This document shows positions 25,262 through 33,689 of a stretch of 58,941 nt of DNA, piece after piece. Origin of the DNA: Eggerthellaceae bacterium (GTDB lineage: Bacteria > Actinomycetota > Coriobacteriia > Coriobacteriales > Eggerthellaceae); assembly GCA_017511465.1 (NCBI GenBank), contig JAFWJU010000110.1:1-58941 (forward strand), written 5' to 3'. The position numbers were made by a program, and so were the translations under genes. Every line of letters begins with the position of its first letter. Within the stretch, counting starts at the first letter, position 1. The notes under the pieces are model-generated. The model saw only the letters and a list, made by a program, of their open reading frames with translations. It was not told the DNA's origin and did not search any database.

Positions 25262-25923
25262 CGAGCGAACGCTACGCCGCGATAGCCGAACAGGTTGCCG
25301 AGGCATGCAAGCAGGCAGGTCGCAATCCCGAAGAGGTGACGATCGTCGCCGTTTCCAAGACCGTAGGGCCCGCGGAAGTGGCGAGCGCCATCGAGGGAGG
25401 GGCGCGCGATTTCGGGGAGAACCGTCCCGATCAGCTGATGGTGAAAGCCGACCAGTTCACTGACAGCACGTGGCATTTCATCGGCAACATCCAATCACGT
25501 CGTATTCGCGACATTGTCGGCCGTGCGACGCTCATCCATTCGCTCTTCGAGGAACGCCATGCGCGCAAGATCGACGACGTGGCGCGCGAGCACGGCATCG
25601 TCCAGGATGCGCTGATCGAAGTCAACGTGTCGGGTGAGCACAGCAAATCGGGCCTTGCGCCTGCCGACGTGCGCGCCATGCTCGATTACTGCGGTGGCTT
25701 GCAGAACCTGCGCATATGCGGCCTCATGACGATGGCCCCGCTTGGCGACATGCAAGCTGCACGTCAGGCGTTTGAGGGCTTGCGCGAGCTGCGTGACAGC
25801 CTGCAATCCGATTATCCCGACGTGCGCGAGCTTTCGATGGGCATGACCGACGATTGGCCCATCGCCATCGAAGAGGGAGCAACCATCGTGCGCATCGGGC
25901 GCGCCATCTTCAGCGATTTGTAA
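25255..25923 (+). CDS. yggS: PLP homeostasis protein, YggS/PROSC family
   Basis: A single-domain fold-type III pyridoxal-phosphate-binding protein that buffers PLP in the cell. The PLP lysine is in VAVSKTVGP near residue 35, and FGENRPDQLMVK, WHFIGNIQSRR, LIEVNVSGEHSKSGL and ELSMGMTDDWPIAIEEG are the family signatures. The length is 222 residues from ATG 25255, which overlaps the pgeF stop. The YggS-SepF neighbourhood downstream of ftsZ is common in Gram-positive bacteria. Confidence 0.93.
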   Translation: MLTSERYAAIAEQVAEACKQAGRNPEEVTIVAVSKTVGPAEVASAIEGGARDFGENRPDQLMVKADQFTDSTWHFIGNIQSRRIRDIVGRATLIHSLFEERHARKIDDVAREHGIVQDALIEVNVSGEHSKSGLAPADVRAMLDYCGGLQNLRICGLMTMAPLGDMQAARQAFEGLRELRDSLQSDYPDVRELSMGMTDDWPIAIEEGATIVRIGRAIFSDL

Positions 25924-26072
25924 GCGCGGCGAATGCAACGCCTGAAACCGCCAGCACGCCATAGGGGCAAAAGCGATTTGAGCACTGTGGGAATTCTCGC
26001 CATTTATCGTATGAAGCCGACTATTCAGGTACTATATGAACATCTAGTCCCGTAAACGAAGCAGGTGATTTG

Positions 26073-26786
26073 ATGGCATTAAACATTGCAGACAGCGCCG
26101 CCGATGCTTTTGACGGTCTGAAGTCGCGTCTCGGGTTCGGTCACAAGGACGACGAGTACTACGACGATGACGAGTACTACGACGACGAAGACGATTTCGA
26201 CGACGAGTACGATGACTACAGCGACAGGCCCGTTGGCGGCTTCCGTCCCGCGACGACGCGCTCTTCGCGCTCGAGCCGGTTCGGTCGCGGCGAAAGCGCT
26301 GCCGACAACCTTGTTTCCATCGACGACGTGAAAAGGCACACGCGCGTCCCCGACCGTTTGCAGCGCGATCCGTTGGCGCCCGCCGACGACATGCCGGCAG
26401 GCTCCCCGCGTTCCGACGGCTACGACTCGCTGTTCGAGCCCACCACGGAAACCCCGACGTTCACCCCGTACGATCCTTACGTGGCGTATTCCTCGTCGAG
26501 CCCCTCGACGTATTCCGTTGCCCGTCCGCTTACGGTCATCAAGCCGGTCGTGTACGGCGACGTCGAGCGCGTGGCACGTGCAGTCAAGTCGGGCGACGTG
26601 GTCGTGCTCGTCATGCGCAACACGCCCGATGAGCTTTCCAAGCGCATCCTCGACTTCTCGTTTGGCGTGGCGAGCGCTTTGGATGCCAATGTCGAGTGCC
26701 CGGGCGAGAAGGTGTTCGCCATTGCGCGCGGCAACGGCCTCTCCGAAGACGAGAAGACGCGCCTTCGCAATCAAGGTGCGCTGTAA
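26073..26786 (+). CDS. sepF: Cell division protein SepF
   Basis: SepF ties FtsZ filaments to the membrane. A short N-terminal amphipathic helix (LNIADSAADAFDGLKSRLGF) leads into a very acidic, tyrosine-rich stretch (about residues 26-50, repeated DEYYDD units) and a long disordered linker. The conserved SepF core (IKPVVYGDVERVARAVKSGD, then LSKRILDFSFGVASAL) fills about residues 150-237. At 237 residues it is longer than firmicute SepF, mainly because of the linker. An in-frame TTG at 26070 is also possible as start. Confidence 0.92.
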   Translation: MALNIADSAADAFDGLKSRLGFGHKDDEYYDDDEYYDDEDDFDDEYDDYSDRPVGGFRPATTRSSRSSRFGRGESAADNLVSIDDVKRHTRVPDRLQRDPLAPADDMPAGSPRSDGYDSLFEPTTETPTFTPYDPYVAYSSSSPSTYSVARPLTVIKPVVYGDVERVARAVKSGDVVVLVMRNTPDELSKRILDFSFGVASALDANVECPGEKVFAIARGNGLSEDEKTRLRNQGAL

Positions 26787-27629
26787 ATGACAGCACGCAC
26801 ATTCGCCATCGTCGGTGGCGGCAAGATGGGCGAGGCTATCCTTTCGGGATGGCTGGCCAGCGATGCCGTCCCCGCCGATGCCATTCAACCAAGCGACGTC
26901 ACCGTCGTCGAACCTGGCGATGAGCGCCGTGCGTTTTTGGAAACCACGTATGGCGTGACATGCGTGGCCGATGCCTCGCACATCCAACATCATGTCGATG
27001 TCGTCGTGCTGTCGGTCAAGCCGCAGGTCATGATGGCCGTGTTGCAAACCGTCGCGCAGAACCCCGCGTTCCAAGGCGGCGCCGAAGGCCCGCTGTTCGT
27101 CTCGATTGCGGCCGGGCTCACCACCGATCGCATTGCTTCGGCATTGCCGCAAGGCGCTCCTCTCGTGCGCGTCATGCCCAATATGCCGCTCATGGTCGGT
27201 GCAGGCGCTTCCGGTGTATGCAAGGGCGCATATGCAACGGACGAGCAGGTGCAGTATGTGGCCGACTTGTTCGGCTGCCTCGGTCGCGCGGTTGTGGTCG
27301 ACGAAACGCAGATGGATGCCGTATGCGCCGTCAGCGGTTCGGGGCCGGCTTACGTGGCCGCCATGGTGGAGGCCTTGCGTGACGCGGGTGCTGCCCAGGG
27401 GCTCGATCCCGACCTCGCCGAGGTGCTGGCATTGCAAACCGTGCTCGGCACGGCACGTCTCATCGACGAGACGGACCTGACTCCGCAAACGGCGCGCGAA
27501 GCCGTGTGCTCGCCAGGTGGGACGACGCTTGCGGCGCTCGACGCCATGAACGCAGCCGGGTTCGCCCAGGTGTTTGATGCCGGCGTCGATGCGGCAGTCG
27601 TCCGCTCAAAGGAACTTGCGAAAATGTAA
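26787..27629 (+). CDS. proC: Pyrroline-5-carboxylate reductase
   Basis: Last step of proline synthesis, reducing pyrroline-5-carboxylate with NAD(P)H. The N-terminal Rossmann loop is VGGGKMGEAI (residues 9-18). SVKPQVM, RVMPNMPLMVGAGA and the C-terminal AVSGSGPAYVA and SPGGTTLAALDAM signatures are present. The length is 280 residues. It directly follows the sepF stop. proC among division genes near sepF and yggT is a common arrangement. Confidence 0.95.
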   Translation: MTARTFAIVGGGKMGEAILSGWLASDAVPADAIQPSDVTVVEPGDERRAFLETTYGVTCVADASHIQHHVDVVVLSVKPQVMMAVLQTVAQNPAFQGGAEGPLFVSIAAGLTTDRIASALPQGAPLVRVMPNMPLMVGAGASGVCKGAYATDEQVQYVADLFGCLGRAVVVDETQMDAVCAVSGSGPAYVAAMVEALRDAGAAQGLDPDLAEVLALQTVLGTARLIDETDLTPQTAREAVCSPGGTTLAALDAMNAAGFAQVFDAGVDAAVVRSKELAKM

Positions 27630-27654
27630 CGGGTGGCTGGCACCTGTTACATTT
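27622..27654. repeat. REP-like hairpin overlapping the proC stop codon
   Basis: A 14-bp stem (27622-27635 with 27641-27654; AAATGTAACGGGTG against CACCTGTTACATTT, one G-T pair) with a 5-base loop spans the proC stop codon. The GGCACC/GGTGCC-type centre resembles the palindrome at 3420-3471. It could also attenuate transcription into yggT. Confidence 0.6.
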
Positions 27655-27674
27655 GACGAAGGGTAGGCTGAAAA

Positions 27675-27929
27675 ATGATTCGCGCTTTAATCATCGGGCT
27701 AGCCAACGCTTATACCACCATCATCTTCATCTACGTCATCATGTCGTGGATTCCGCACTCCACGGGAGTCGTGGGCGATGTATACCGCATTCTGGGGAAA
27801 CTCTGTGACCCGTATCTTGATTTGTTCAAGAAGCTCATACCCCCCATTGGAGGAATGGTGGACATAACGCCCATCATTGCACTGCTTGTTTTACAATTGG
27901 TCGTAAGATTCGTGGTTGGAATCATATAA
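27675..27929 (+). CDS. yggT: YggT family membrane protein
   Basis: An 84-residue protein with two hydrophobic spans, about residues 4-26 and 58-83. Between them lies the conserved YggT stretch YRILGKLCDPYLDLFKKLIPP, with GGMVDITPIIALLVLQL following. The family is found near ftsZ and sepF in many Gram-positive bacteria and in cyanobacteria and plastids. It is implicated in membrane or division-site organisation, but its biochemical role is not settled. Confidence 0.9.
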   Translation: MIRALIIGLANAYTTIIFIYVIMSWIPHSTGVVGDVYRILGKLCDPYLDLFKKLIPPIGGMVDITPIIALLVLQLVVRFVVGII

Positions 27930-27952
27930 CGTTCCCGTATACTGGGAATGTT
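27928..27952 (+). promoter_or_regulatory. Hairpin between yggT and divIVA
   Basis: A 9-bp stem AACGTTCCC/GGGAATGTT (one G-T pair) with a 7-base loop overlaps the yggT stop and lies 32 bases before divIVA. No T run follows. It may be an mRNA-stability or attenuator structure. Confidence 0.35.
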
Positions 27953-27984
27953 AAGGGTGTCATCTGAATACGAAAGGGTACATC

Positions 27985-28755
27985 ATGGCGATAACTGCAG
28001 CAGATATCCAAAATGTTAGCTTCTCCATCGATCGCAAGGGCTACGACGTTGACGAGGTCGATGTCTTCCTCGAGCATGTCGCTGACGAAATCGATGCCAT
28101 GGGCCGTCTGATCGCTGATCTGGAAGATCAGCTTGCGACTGCCGCAGCTGCCCCGGTTGTCGAGGCTGCCCCCGAGGAAAACATCGAAATCGACACCGAA
28201 GCCGCTCCTGCCGATTCTGCAGAGGTTGCTGCGTTGAAGGCGCAAATCGCTCAGCTCGAGGCTGCGCTTCAGGAAAAGAGCGCTAACGACAGCGCCATTT
28301 CCCAGGCGCTCATCGTGGCTCAGCGTTCGGCGGACGATATCCTGTCCAACGCTCGCACCGAAGCCTCCAACATCATCAAAGACGCCGACGAAGAGGCCGA
28401 TCGCATCGTGGGTAAGGCAGAGGCCGACCGCATGCGCATTGCCGAGAGCATCCGCGCTCTCGAGAACGACCGCTCCGACGTGCGCGCCGAGTACCGCGAG
28501 ATGCTGTCGAGCTTCATGGCCGACGCTCAGAGGAAGCTCGCGGAAATCGACGGCGACGCTCGCCGCGCTTCCGTCAGCGCCCAGACGCGCAAGGACGTGA
28601 ATCCTGGCAACTATGCTCCCGTTGCCAGCGTCGCTCCCGCTGCCGAGCCCCAGGCGCCTGTCGCCGCTGTCGAGCCTTCCGCAAGCGGTTACATCGACAA
28701 GGATTTCTCGGGCTACGGCGATGCCGACGCCGGCTTCGAGTTCGACATTGATTAA
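27985..28755 (+). CDS. divIVA: DivIVA-type cell pole/septum protein
   Basis: Coiled-coil protein that gathers at curved membrane and organises growth or division. The N-terminal DivIVA domain is clear (ITAADIQNVSFSIDRKGYDV, DEVDVFLEHVADEID). A linker rich in Ala, Glu and Pro (about residues 50-75) separates it from a long coiled coil (about 75-195). The C-terminal tail (YIDKDFSGYGDADAGFEFDI) is acidic and likely disordered. The length is 256 residues. AAAGG upstream supports the start. Confidence 0.92.
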   Translation: MAITAADIQNVSFSIDRKGYDVDEVDVFLEHVADEIDAMGRLIADLEDQLATAAAAPVVEAAPEENIEIDTEAAPADSAEVAALKAQIAQLEAALQEKSANDSAISQALIVAQRSADDILSNARTEASNIIKDADEEADRIVGKAEADRMRIAESIRALENDRSDVRAEYREMLSSFMADAQRKLAEIDGDARRASVSAQTRKDVNPGNYAPVASVAPAAEPQAPVAAVEPSASGYIDKDFSGYGDADAGFEFDID

Positions 28756-28780
28756 TACACTGGCCGAATAGAGTTTGTTC

Positions 28781-28804
28781 GTGGGGCGCTTAAGAGCGCC
28801 CCAC
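28781..28804 (+). terminator. Hairpin after divIVA
   Basis: A perfect 10-bp stem GTGGGGCGCT/AGCGCCCCAC with a TAAG loop lies between divIVA and larB. The T run after it is poor, so it may attenuate rather than fully end transcription. Confidence 0.6.
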
Positions 28805-28828
28805 TGCGTTTCAGAGCAGGAGATTTGC

Positions 28829-29626
28829 ATGGAGCAGCGGGAACTGAACGAGTTGCTGGATGCCGTGGCAGCCGGCAAGGTTTCTCCTGATGATGCTGCG
28901 GTGAAGTTACGTACCGAGCCGTTTTCGGATTTGGGGTTTGCCAAGGTCGACCATCATCGGGGCATCAGACAGGGTGTGGCGGAGGTCGTTTTCGGCATGG
29001 GCAAGACGCCTGATCAGATTGCGGGCATTATTGCCAACATGTTCGATGCTGGCCAAGAACGCGCGATAATCACGCGCCTGTCAGCCGATGCCGCCGAACA
29101 GGTCGAGCAGCTACTCGCACAGGGGCTTTCGTTCGAAGAGGGCGACGATGTTCCCGACATGCCCGTCTTCACGTATTACGACTTGCCTCAGCTGGCGTGC
29201 GTGGGCATGCCGCCCGAGCCCGACGGTGCAGGCACGATTGTGGTGGCGTGTGGGGGCACGAGCGATATCTACGTGGCCGAAGAGGCGGCCGTCACCGCCG
29301 AGATGATGGGCAACGAAGTGGTGCGCTTGTACGACGTGGGCGTTGCGGGATTACACCGCCTGCTCGCGCATGCAGACGAGCTGGCACGCGCAAGCGTTGT
29401 CGTTGCGGTTGCGGGCATGGAAGGCGCATTGCCGTCTGTTGTCGGCGGGTTGGTTTCGTGCCCGGTCATCGCCGTGCCCACGAGCGTGGGTTACGGGGCA
29501 TCGTTCGACGGCGTCTCAGCTCTATTGGCCATGCTGAACTCGTGCGCTTCGGGCGTGTCGGTTGTCAACATCGACAACGGCTTCGGCGCCGGCTACCAGG
29601 CCAGCCTCATCAATCATGTGAAGTAA
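28829..29626 (+). CDS. larB: LarB, pyridinium-3,5-biscarboxylic acid mononucleotide synthase
   Basis: LarB carboxylates and hydrolyses nicotinic acid adenine dinucleotide in the first step of nickel-pincer cofactor synthesis. It is related to PurE. The C-terminal domain has the family motifs GGTSDIYVAEEAA, DVGVAGLHRLL, VAGMEGALPSVVGG, VPTSVGYGASFDG, LLAMLNSCA and NIDNGFGAG. The length is 265 residues from ATG 28829, which has GCAGGAG upstream; an upstream in-frame start at 28775 is not supported. A short LarC-like gene follows 19 bases later. LarA and LarE are not in the window. Confidence 0.9.
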   Translation: MEQRELNELLDAVAAGKVSPDDAAVKLRTEPFSDLGFAKVDHHRGIRQGVAEVVFGMGKTPDQIAGIIANMFDAGQERAIITRLSADAAEQVEQLLAQGLSFEEGDDVPDMPVFTYYDLPQLACVGMPPEPDGAGTIVVACGGTSDIYVAEEAAVTAEMMGNEVVRLYDVGVAGLHRLLAHADELARASVVVAVAGMEGALPSVVGGLVSCPVIAVPTSVGYGASFDGVSALLAMLNSCASGVSVVNIDNGFGAGYQASLINHVK

Positions 29627-29645
29627 TGGGAGTGAAAGGATAGCC

Positions 29646-30200
29646 ATGCAGTTGTATTTCGATTTCAGCAAAGGCGCGCGTCGTTCTGATATTCTCGGTC
29701 AGCTGAAGGCCAACCTCGATGACGCGACGTGGGCTGCCCTCAGCATGGAAGCCGCTAAGGCGGGCGTGCCGAAAGGGCACCATCACGGCATCGTGGAAGT
29801 GCGCCAAACGATTGACAACCTGAACACGGGCCAAGGCGTCAAAGAGGACCTTCACGCCATCTACGAGATTCTGGCCAATGCCGAGGCGCAGGTTCATGGG
29901 TGCGCTGTCGACGACACGCATTTCCACGAGGTTGGCAACGGCGAGGCCATTCTGAACACGCTCATCATCTGCCTGATCTTCAGATACCTGCATCCCGATT
30001 ACGTGGTGGCAAGCCCCGTGCAAACGGGCAGCGGGAAGATAGAATGCGCCCATGGTTTGATGGACGTTCCGGCACCTGCAACGGCGGCTATTCTGGAGAC
30101 GGGTATTCCCACATGCGAGGAGAAGCTCGAGGGCGAATTGTGCACGCCCACGAGCGCTGCCATCATCAAGCACTACGTCCAGGAGTTCCGCACGTTTTAA
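29646..30200 (+). CDS. Short LarC-like protein (LarC N-terminal domain only)
   Basis: The region FHEVGNGEAILNTLI, then ECAHGLMDVPAPATAAILE and GELCTPTSAAIIKHY, matches the N-terminal domain of LarC, the CTP-dependent nickel insertase of the nickel-pincer cofactor (DUF111). Full LarC is about 400 residues; this is 184. The usual FSGISGDM start is replaced by DFSKGARRSDIL. The C-terminal CTP/metal domain is absent, and no continuation follows in another frame before the terminator. It pairs with larB. Whether it can insert nickel alone or has another role is unknown. Confidence 0.7.
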   Translation: MQLYFDFSKGARRSDILGQLKANLDDATWAALSMEAAKAGVPKGHHHGIVEVRQTIDNLNTGQGVKEDLHAIYEILANAEAQVHGCAVDDTHFHEVGNGEAILNTLIICLIFRYLHPDYVVASPVQTGSGKIECAHGLMDVPAPATAAILETGIPTCEEKLEGELCTPTSAAIIKHYVQEFRTF

Positions 30201-30201
30201 A

Positions 30202-30236
30202 TGGAACAGCGGAACAGGGGACGGGTTTTTGTTCCA
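30202..30236. repeat. Palindromic repeat after the larC-like gene
   Basis: TGGAACA (30202-30208) pairs with TGTTCCA (30230-30236) around GGGGACGGG-containing DNA. The composition resembles GGGACAGG-type REP sequences seen elsewhere in the window. Confidence 0.45.
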
Positions 30237-30272
30237 AAGAAGGGGCAGGTACAAGGTACCTGCCCCTTCTTT
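30236..30272. terminator. Bidirectional terminator between larC-like gene and gatB
   Basis: A perfect 17-bp stem (30236-30252 with 30256-30272) with a 3-base loop. The A-rich outer left arm and T-rich outer right arm give a U-rich end on either strand. It lies between convergent genes, the expected place for a shared terminator. Confidence 0.85.
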
Positions 30273-30302
30273 GTGTTGGGATGCTGAAGCGAACTGAGAG
30301 CC

Positions 30303-31877
30303 TTACCCCAATTTCTTGGCCAGCATCTCGTTTATGAGCTTCGGGTTGCCCTGGCCCTTCATGGCCTTCATGCATTGGCCGACGAAGAAACCGATGAGAC
30401 CGGTTTTGCCGCCCTTGTACTGCTCGACCTTGTCGGGATTTGCAGCCAGCACTTCGTTGATGACGGCCTCGATGGCGCCCGTGTCGGACACCTGCTTCAT
30501 GCCGCGCTCTTCGACGATGGCATGGGGGTCTTTATCTTCCTCGAGCACGGCCGCGAATACTTCCTTGGCCTGCTTGCTCGAGATTTCGTCTGCCGCCAGC
30601 AACGACACCAATTGCACGGCGCGTTCGGGCGTGAGCGGCGTGGTGGCGAAATCGATGCCCTCATTGGCGTTCACGTAGGCCGTGATGTCATTGAGCGTCA
30701 GATTGGCAAGCGGTTTGGCGAGTTCGCCGGCACGGTCACCTGCCGCAGCGCATGCCGCCTCGAAGAAATCAGCCGAGAAGCGATGGTCCACAAGATGGCG
30801 CGCGTCGTAAGCCGAAAGCCCGTAATCTGCCGCAAAGCGCGCAGCCTTCTGGTCGGGAAGTTCGGGCAGCATGCCGCGCACGCGCTCGATGAACTCGTCG
30901 GACAAATCGTATGGTGCCAAGTCGGGATCGGGGAACATGCGGTAGTCGTCGGCTGTTTCTTTCACGCGCATGACGACGGTGTGCTTTTTCGAGGGGTCCC
31001 AATGACGCGTCTCCTGGTAAATCTGGCCGCCTTCTTCGAGCACCTCGGCTTGACGGCAGATTTCGTATGCAAGCGCATCGTGTAGCGCCTTGAAGCTGTT
31101 GATATTCTTCATCTCGGTCTTGGTGCCGAATTCGGTGGTGCCGCGACGGCGCAGCGAGATGTTGCCGTCGGCGCGCAGGCTGCCCTCTTCCATCGAGCAG
31201 TCCGAAATGCCCAATGTCAGGAAAATCTGACGCAGCTTCTGCATGAACAGGCGCGCTTCCTCGGGCGTGCGCAAGTCGGGTTCGGTGACGAGCTCCATCA
31301 GCGGCGTGCCGGCGCGGTTGTAGTCGACGAGCGAATGCGTGGCGCCGGTGATACGGCCCTCGCCGCCGCCGATGTGCACCATCTTGCCGGCGTCTTCTTC
31401 CATGTGGATGCGCGTGATGCCCACGTGGGCCACATAGCCGTCTGCCGTACGCGTGATGTTCTCGGCCGTTTCGCCCTCGGCCAGGTCTTGCCAGAACAAG
31501 CGCTCTTGCGCGCCCCGACCGTCGACGTTCAGGTCGAGCCACCCGCGCATGCAGAACGCCTTGGGACCTTGTGTGGTTTGGAAGTTCTTGGCCATGTCGG
31601 GATACATGTAGCCCTTGCGGTAGAACATCGTGTGCTTTTCGATATCGCAGTTGGTGGCAAGGCCCGCCAGCACGATGTTTTCGATGGCGCCTTTGTTGGG
31701 CACGGGCAACGCGCCGGGCATGCCCAGGCATACCGGGCAGGTGTGCGTATTGGGTTCGGCGCCGAACTCGAGTTTGCATCCGCAGAACATCTTCGTCTGC
31801 AGCTTCGTCAACTCGCAATGGATTTCCAGGCCGATGACGGCTTCCCAATCTTGCAGGACTTCTTCCATCGTCTTCAT
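30303..31877 (-). CDS. gatB: Aspartyl/glutamyl-tRNA amidotransferase subunit B
   Basis: GatB is the kinase and tRNA-binding subunit of GatCAB, which converts Glu-tRNA(Gln) to Gln-tRNA(Gln). EAVIGLEIHCELTKLQTKMF, TCPVCLGMPGALPV and VDYNRAGTPLMELVTEPDLR are diagnostic, and the YqeY-like tail domain closes the protein. The length is 524 residues from ATG 31877, which has AGGCAGGTGA upstream. A longer in-frame reading into gatA is rejected. The start lies immediately after the gatA stop on the same strand. Confidence 0.96.
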   Translation of the reverse strand: MKTMEEVLQDWEAVIGLEIHCELTKLQTKMFCGCKLEFGAEPNTHTCPVCLGMPGALPVPNKGAIENIVLAGLATNCDIEKHTMFYRKGYMYPDMAKNFQTTQGPKAFCMRGWLDLNVDGRGAQERLFWQDLAEGETAENITRTADGYVAHVGITRIHMEEDAGKMVHIGGGEGRITGATHSLVDYNRAGTPLMELVTEPDLRTPEEARLFMQKLRQIFLTLGISDCSMEEGSLRADGNISLRRRGTTEFGTKTEMKNINSFKALHDALAYEICRQAEVLEEGGQIYQETRHWDPSKKHTVVMRVKETADDYRMFPDPDLAPYDLSDEFIERVRGMLPELPDQKAARFAADYGLSAYDARHLVDHRFSADFFEAACAAAGDRAGELAKPLANLTLNDITAYVNANEGIDFATTPLTPERAVQLVSLLAADEISSKQAKEVFAAVLEEDKDPHAIVEERGMKQVSDTGAIEAVINEVLAANPDKVEQYKGGKTGLIGFFVGQCMKAMKGQGNPKLINEMLAKKLG

Positions 31878-31878
31878 G

Positions 31879-33378
31879 CTATTCACCTGCCTTACGCGCG
31901 AATGCGGGGGCAATCGGCGCCTTGCCGTACACTTGCTCGAGCGCGGCGGCAGCGCGGAACATGTTTTCATCCTTGAACTGGGGCGATTGCAACTGCACGC
32001 CGATTGGCAGGTTCGTGTCGACACCCAAGCCGACTGGCACCGACATGCCGCCGTTGCCGGCGATGTTCAGCGAAACCGTGAACATGTCCGAAAGGTACAT
32101 GCTCATGGGGTCCGAGATCTCGCCGAACTTGAATGCCGTGCGAGGGCTGGACGGCAGCAGGATGACGTCGCATTTCTCGTATGCGCGCGTGTAATCTTGT
32201 GTGATCAGCGTGCGCACCTGCTGTGCGGGATAGTAATACGTGTCGTAGACGCCGGCTGACAGCAGGTAGCTGCCCAGCATGATGCGACGGCGAGCTTCGG
32301 GGCCGAAGCCCTTTGCGCGGCTCGCTTCGTACTGACCGCCCAGGTCTTTGTGGCCGGGTTCGCAGTACCCGTACCGTACCGAGTCGAACCGCGATAGGTT
32401 GCTGAACGCCTCGCATGGGCCCAGCACGTAATATGCGCTCATGGCAGCTTGGGCGTTGGGGAGGTCGACCTCGACGAGCTCGGCTCCCATGGTGCGCATA
32501 TGCTCGGCTGCCTCTGCGACCTTGTCTTTGACCTCGGGGGTCAGGCCTTGTGCTTGCATGAATGCCGGCACGATGCCGATGCGCATGCCTTTGACGCCTT
32601 CTGCCAGGTTGGCCGTGAAATCGGTATCAACCGGCTGGCTCGTGCAATCGAGCGCGTCGTGGCCCGATATGGCATTGAGGGCCAATGCCGCGTCTTCGAC
32701 CGAGCGGGCGAATGGGCCCACCTGGTCAAGCGAGCTGCCAAACGCCACGATGCCGTAGCGGCTGACCACGCCGTACGTGGGCTTGACTGCAACGGTGCCG
32801 GTGAAGCTGCCCGGTTGGCGGATGGATCCACCCGTATCGGATCCGAGCGTCACCGTGGCGAAGCCAGCTGCCACTGCCGCAGCCGATCCGCCCGACGATC
32901 CGCCGGGTACGCGTTCGAGGTCCCACGGGTTGCGCGTGGGGCCGAACGCGCTGGTCTCAGTTGACGAGCCGAATGCGAATTCGTCCATGTTCAGCTTGCC
33001 GAGTGGAATGGCGCCCGCATCAAGCGTGCGCTGCACGCAGGTGGCGGTGTAGGCAGATTCGTAATTCTCGAGCATGCGCGAAGCGCACGTTGTGCGCGTG
33101 CCGAGCAAGTTCATGTTGTCCTTGTAGGCCATGGGGATGCCTGCCAGCGGACCGATTTCGGAAGGCGTCTTGCCCGCAGCTAGTTGCTCGTCGATGCGGG
33201 CGGCGGCTTCGCGTGCCATCTCGGGCGTGAACTCGAGGAATGCGTTAACACCGCCATCCTGGAAGTCGTTTGCCTCGATGCGGTCGGTTGCCGCTTGCGC
33301 AACTTCGACAGCCGAGAACTCCTTGGCGGCGAGACCAGCCTGGATTTCGCGGATGCCCATTTCGAACAGCTCGCTCAT
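31879..33378 (-). CDS. gatA: Aspartyl/glutamyl-tRNA amidotransferase subunit A
   Basis: The amidase subunit of GatCAB, which releases ammonia from glutamine. The Ser-cisSer-Lys triad sits in its usual motifs: the lysine in IPMAYKDNMN (near residue 79) and the serines in VPGGSSGGSAAAVAAG and GSDTGGSIRQPG. The length is 499 residues from ATG 33378, with AAGGAGG upstream; it overlaps the gatC stop by one base. The order gatC-gatA-gatB is the usual operon. Confidence 0.96.
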   Translation of the reverse strand: MSELFEMGIREIQAGLAAKEFSAVEVAQAATDRIEANDFQDGGVNAFLEFTPEMAREAAARIDEQLAAGKTPSEIGPLAGIPMAYKDNMNLLGTRTTCASRMLENYESAYTATCVQRTLDAGAIPLGKLNMDEFAFGSSTETSAFGPTRNPWDLERVPGGSSGGSAAAVAAGFATVTLGSDTGGSIRQPGSFTGTVAVKPTYGVVSRYGIVAFGSSLDQVGPFARSVEDAALALNAISGHDALDCTSQPVDTDFTANLAEGVKGMRIGIVPAFMQAQGLTPEVKDKVAEAAEHMRTMGAELVEVDLPNAQAAMSAYYVLGPCEAFSNLSRFDSVRYGYCEPGHKDLGGQYEASRAKGFGPEARRRIMLGSYLLSAGVYDTYYYPAQQVRTLITQDYTRAYEKCDVILLPSSPRTAFKFGEISDPMSMYLSDMFTVSLNIAGNGGMSVPVGLGVDTNLPIGVQLQSPQFKDENMFRAAAALEQVYGKAPIAPAFARKAGE

Positions 33379-33689
33379 CAGCGATCGCCTCCTTCGCCTA
33401 GGATGGAGGGGATCAAGAAGCAATCGTCTTGCTTGGCGGGAGCGTTGGCCAGCGCCTCTTCTTGCGTGAACCCGGGAACTTCCACGTCCTCGCGCATGAC
33501 GTTGGAAAGGCTGCCGATGGGATGAAACGTCGGCACGACGCCTTCCAAATCGTATTCCGTAATGGGCTTCAAGCTTTCGATGATGTCGTTCAGGTCGATC
33601 GTCATCTGCTTGACTTCGTCTTCGTCGAGATGGATGCGCGTGTATTCTGCAATGTCGCGAACATCCCGCTCGGTCACATGCTGTGCCAT
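33378..33689 (-). CDS. gatC: Aspartyl/glutamyl-tRNA amidotransferase subunit C
   Basis: Small scaffold subunit that threads between GatA and GatB. The 103-residue protein has the typical VRDIAEYTRIHLDEDEVKQM start, a central LNDIIESLKPI helix and the C-terminal REDVEVPGFTQEEALANAP region. ATG 33689 is chosen, with AGCAGGTG upstream. It is the first gene of the gat operon. A TATAAT on the - strand at 33731-33726 is a possible -10 box. Confidence 0.93.
   Translation of the reverse strand: MAQHVTERDVRDIAEYTRIHLDEDEVKQMTIDLNDIIESLKPITEYDLEGVVPTFHPIGSLSNVMREDVEVPGFTQEEALANAPAKQDDCFLIPSILGEGGDR

Noticed and set aside
26079..27488. 469-codon open frame on the - strand opposite sepF and proC
   Set aside because: Antisense shadow. 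The repetitive Val/Ile run only mirrors the acidic SepF stretch.
30201..30300. LarC second half reached by programmed frameshift
   Set aside because: In some species larC is made by frameshifting, but here the other frames after 30200 hold only palindromes and a terminator, with no LarC C-terminal sequence.
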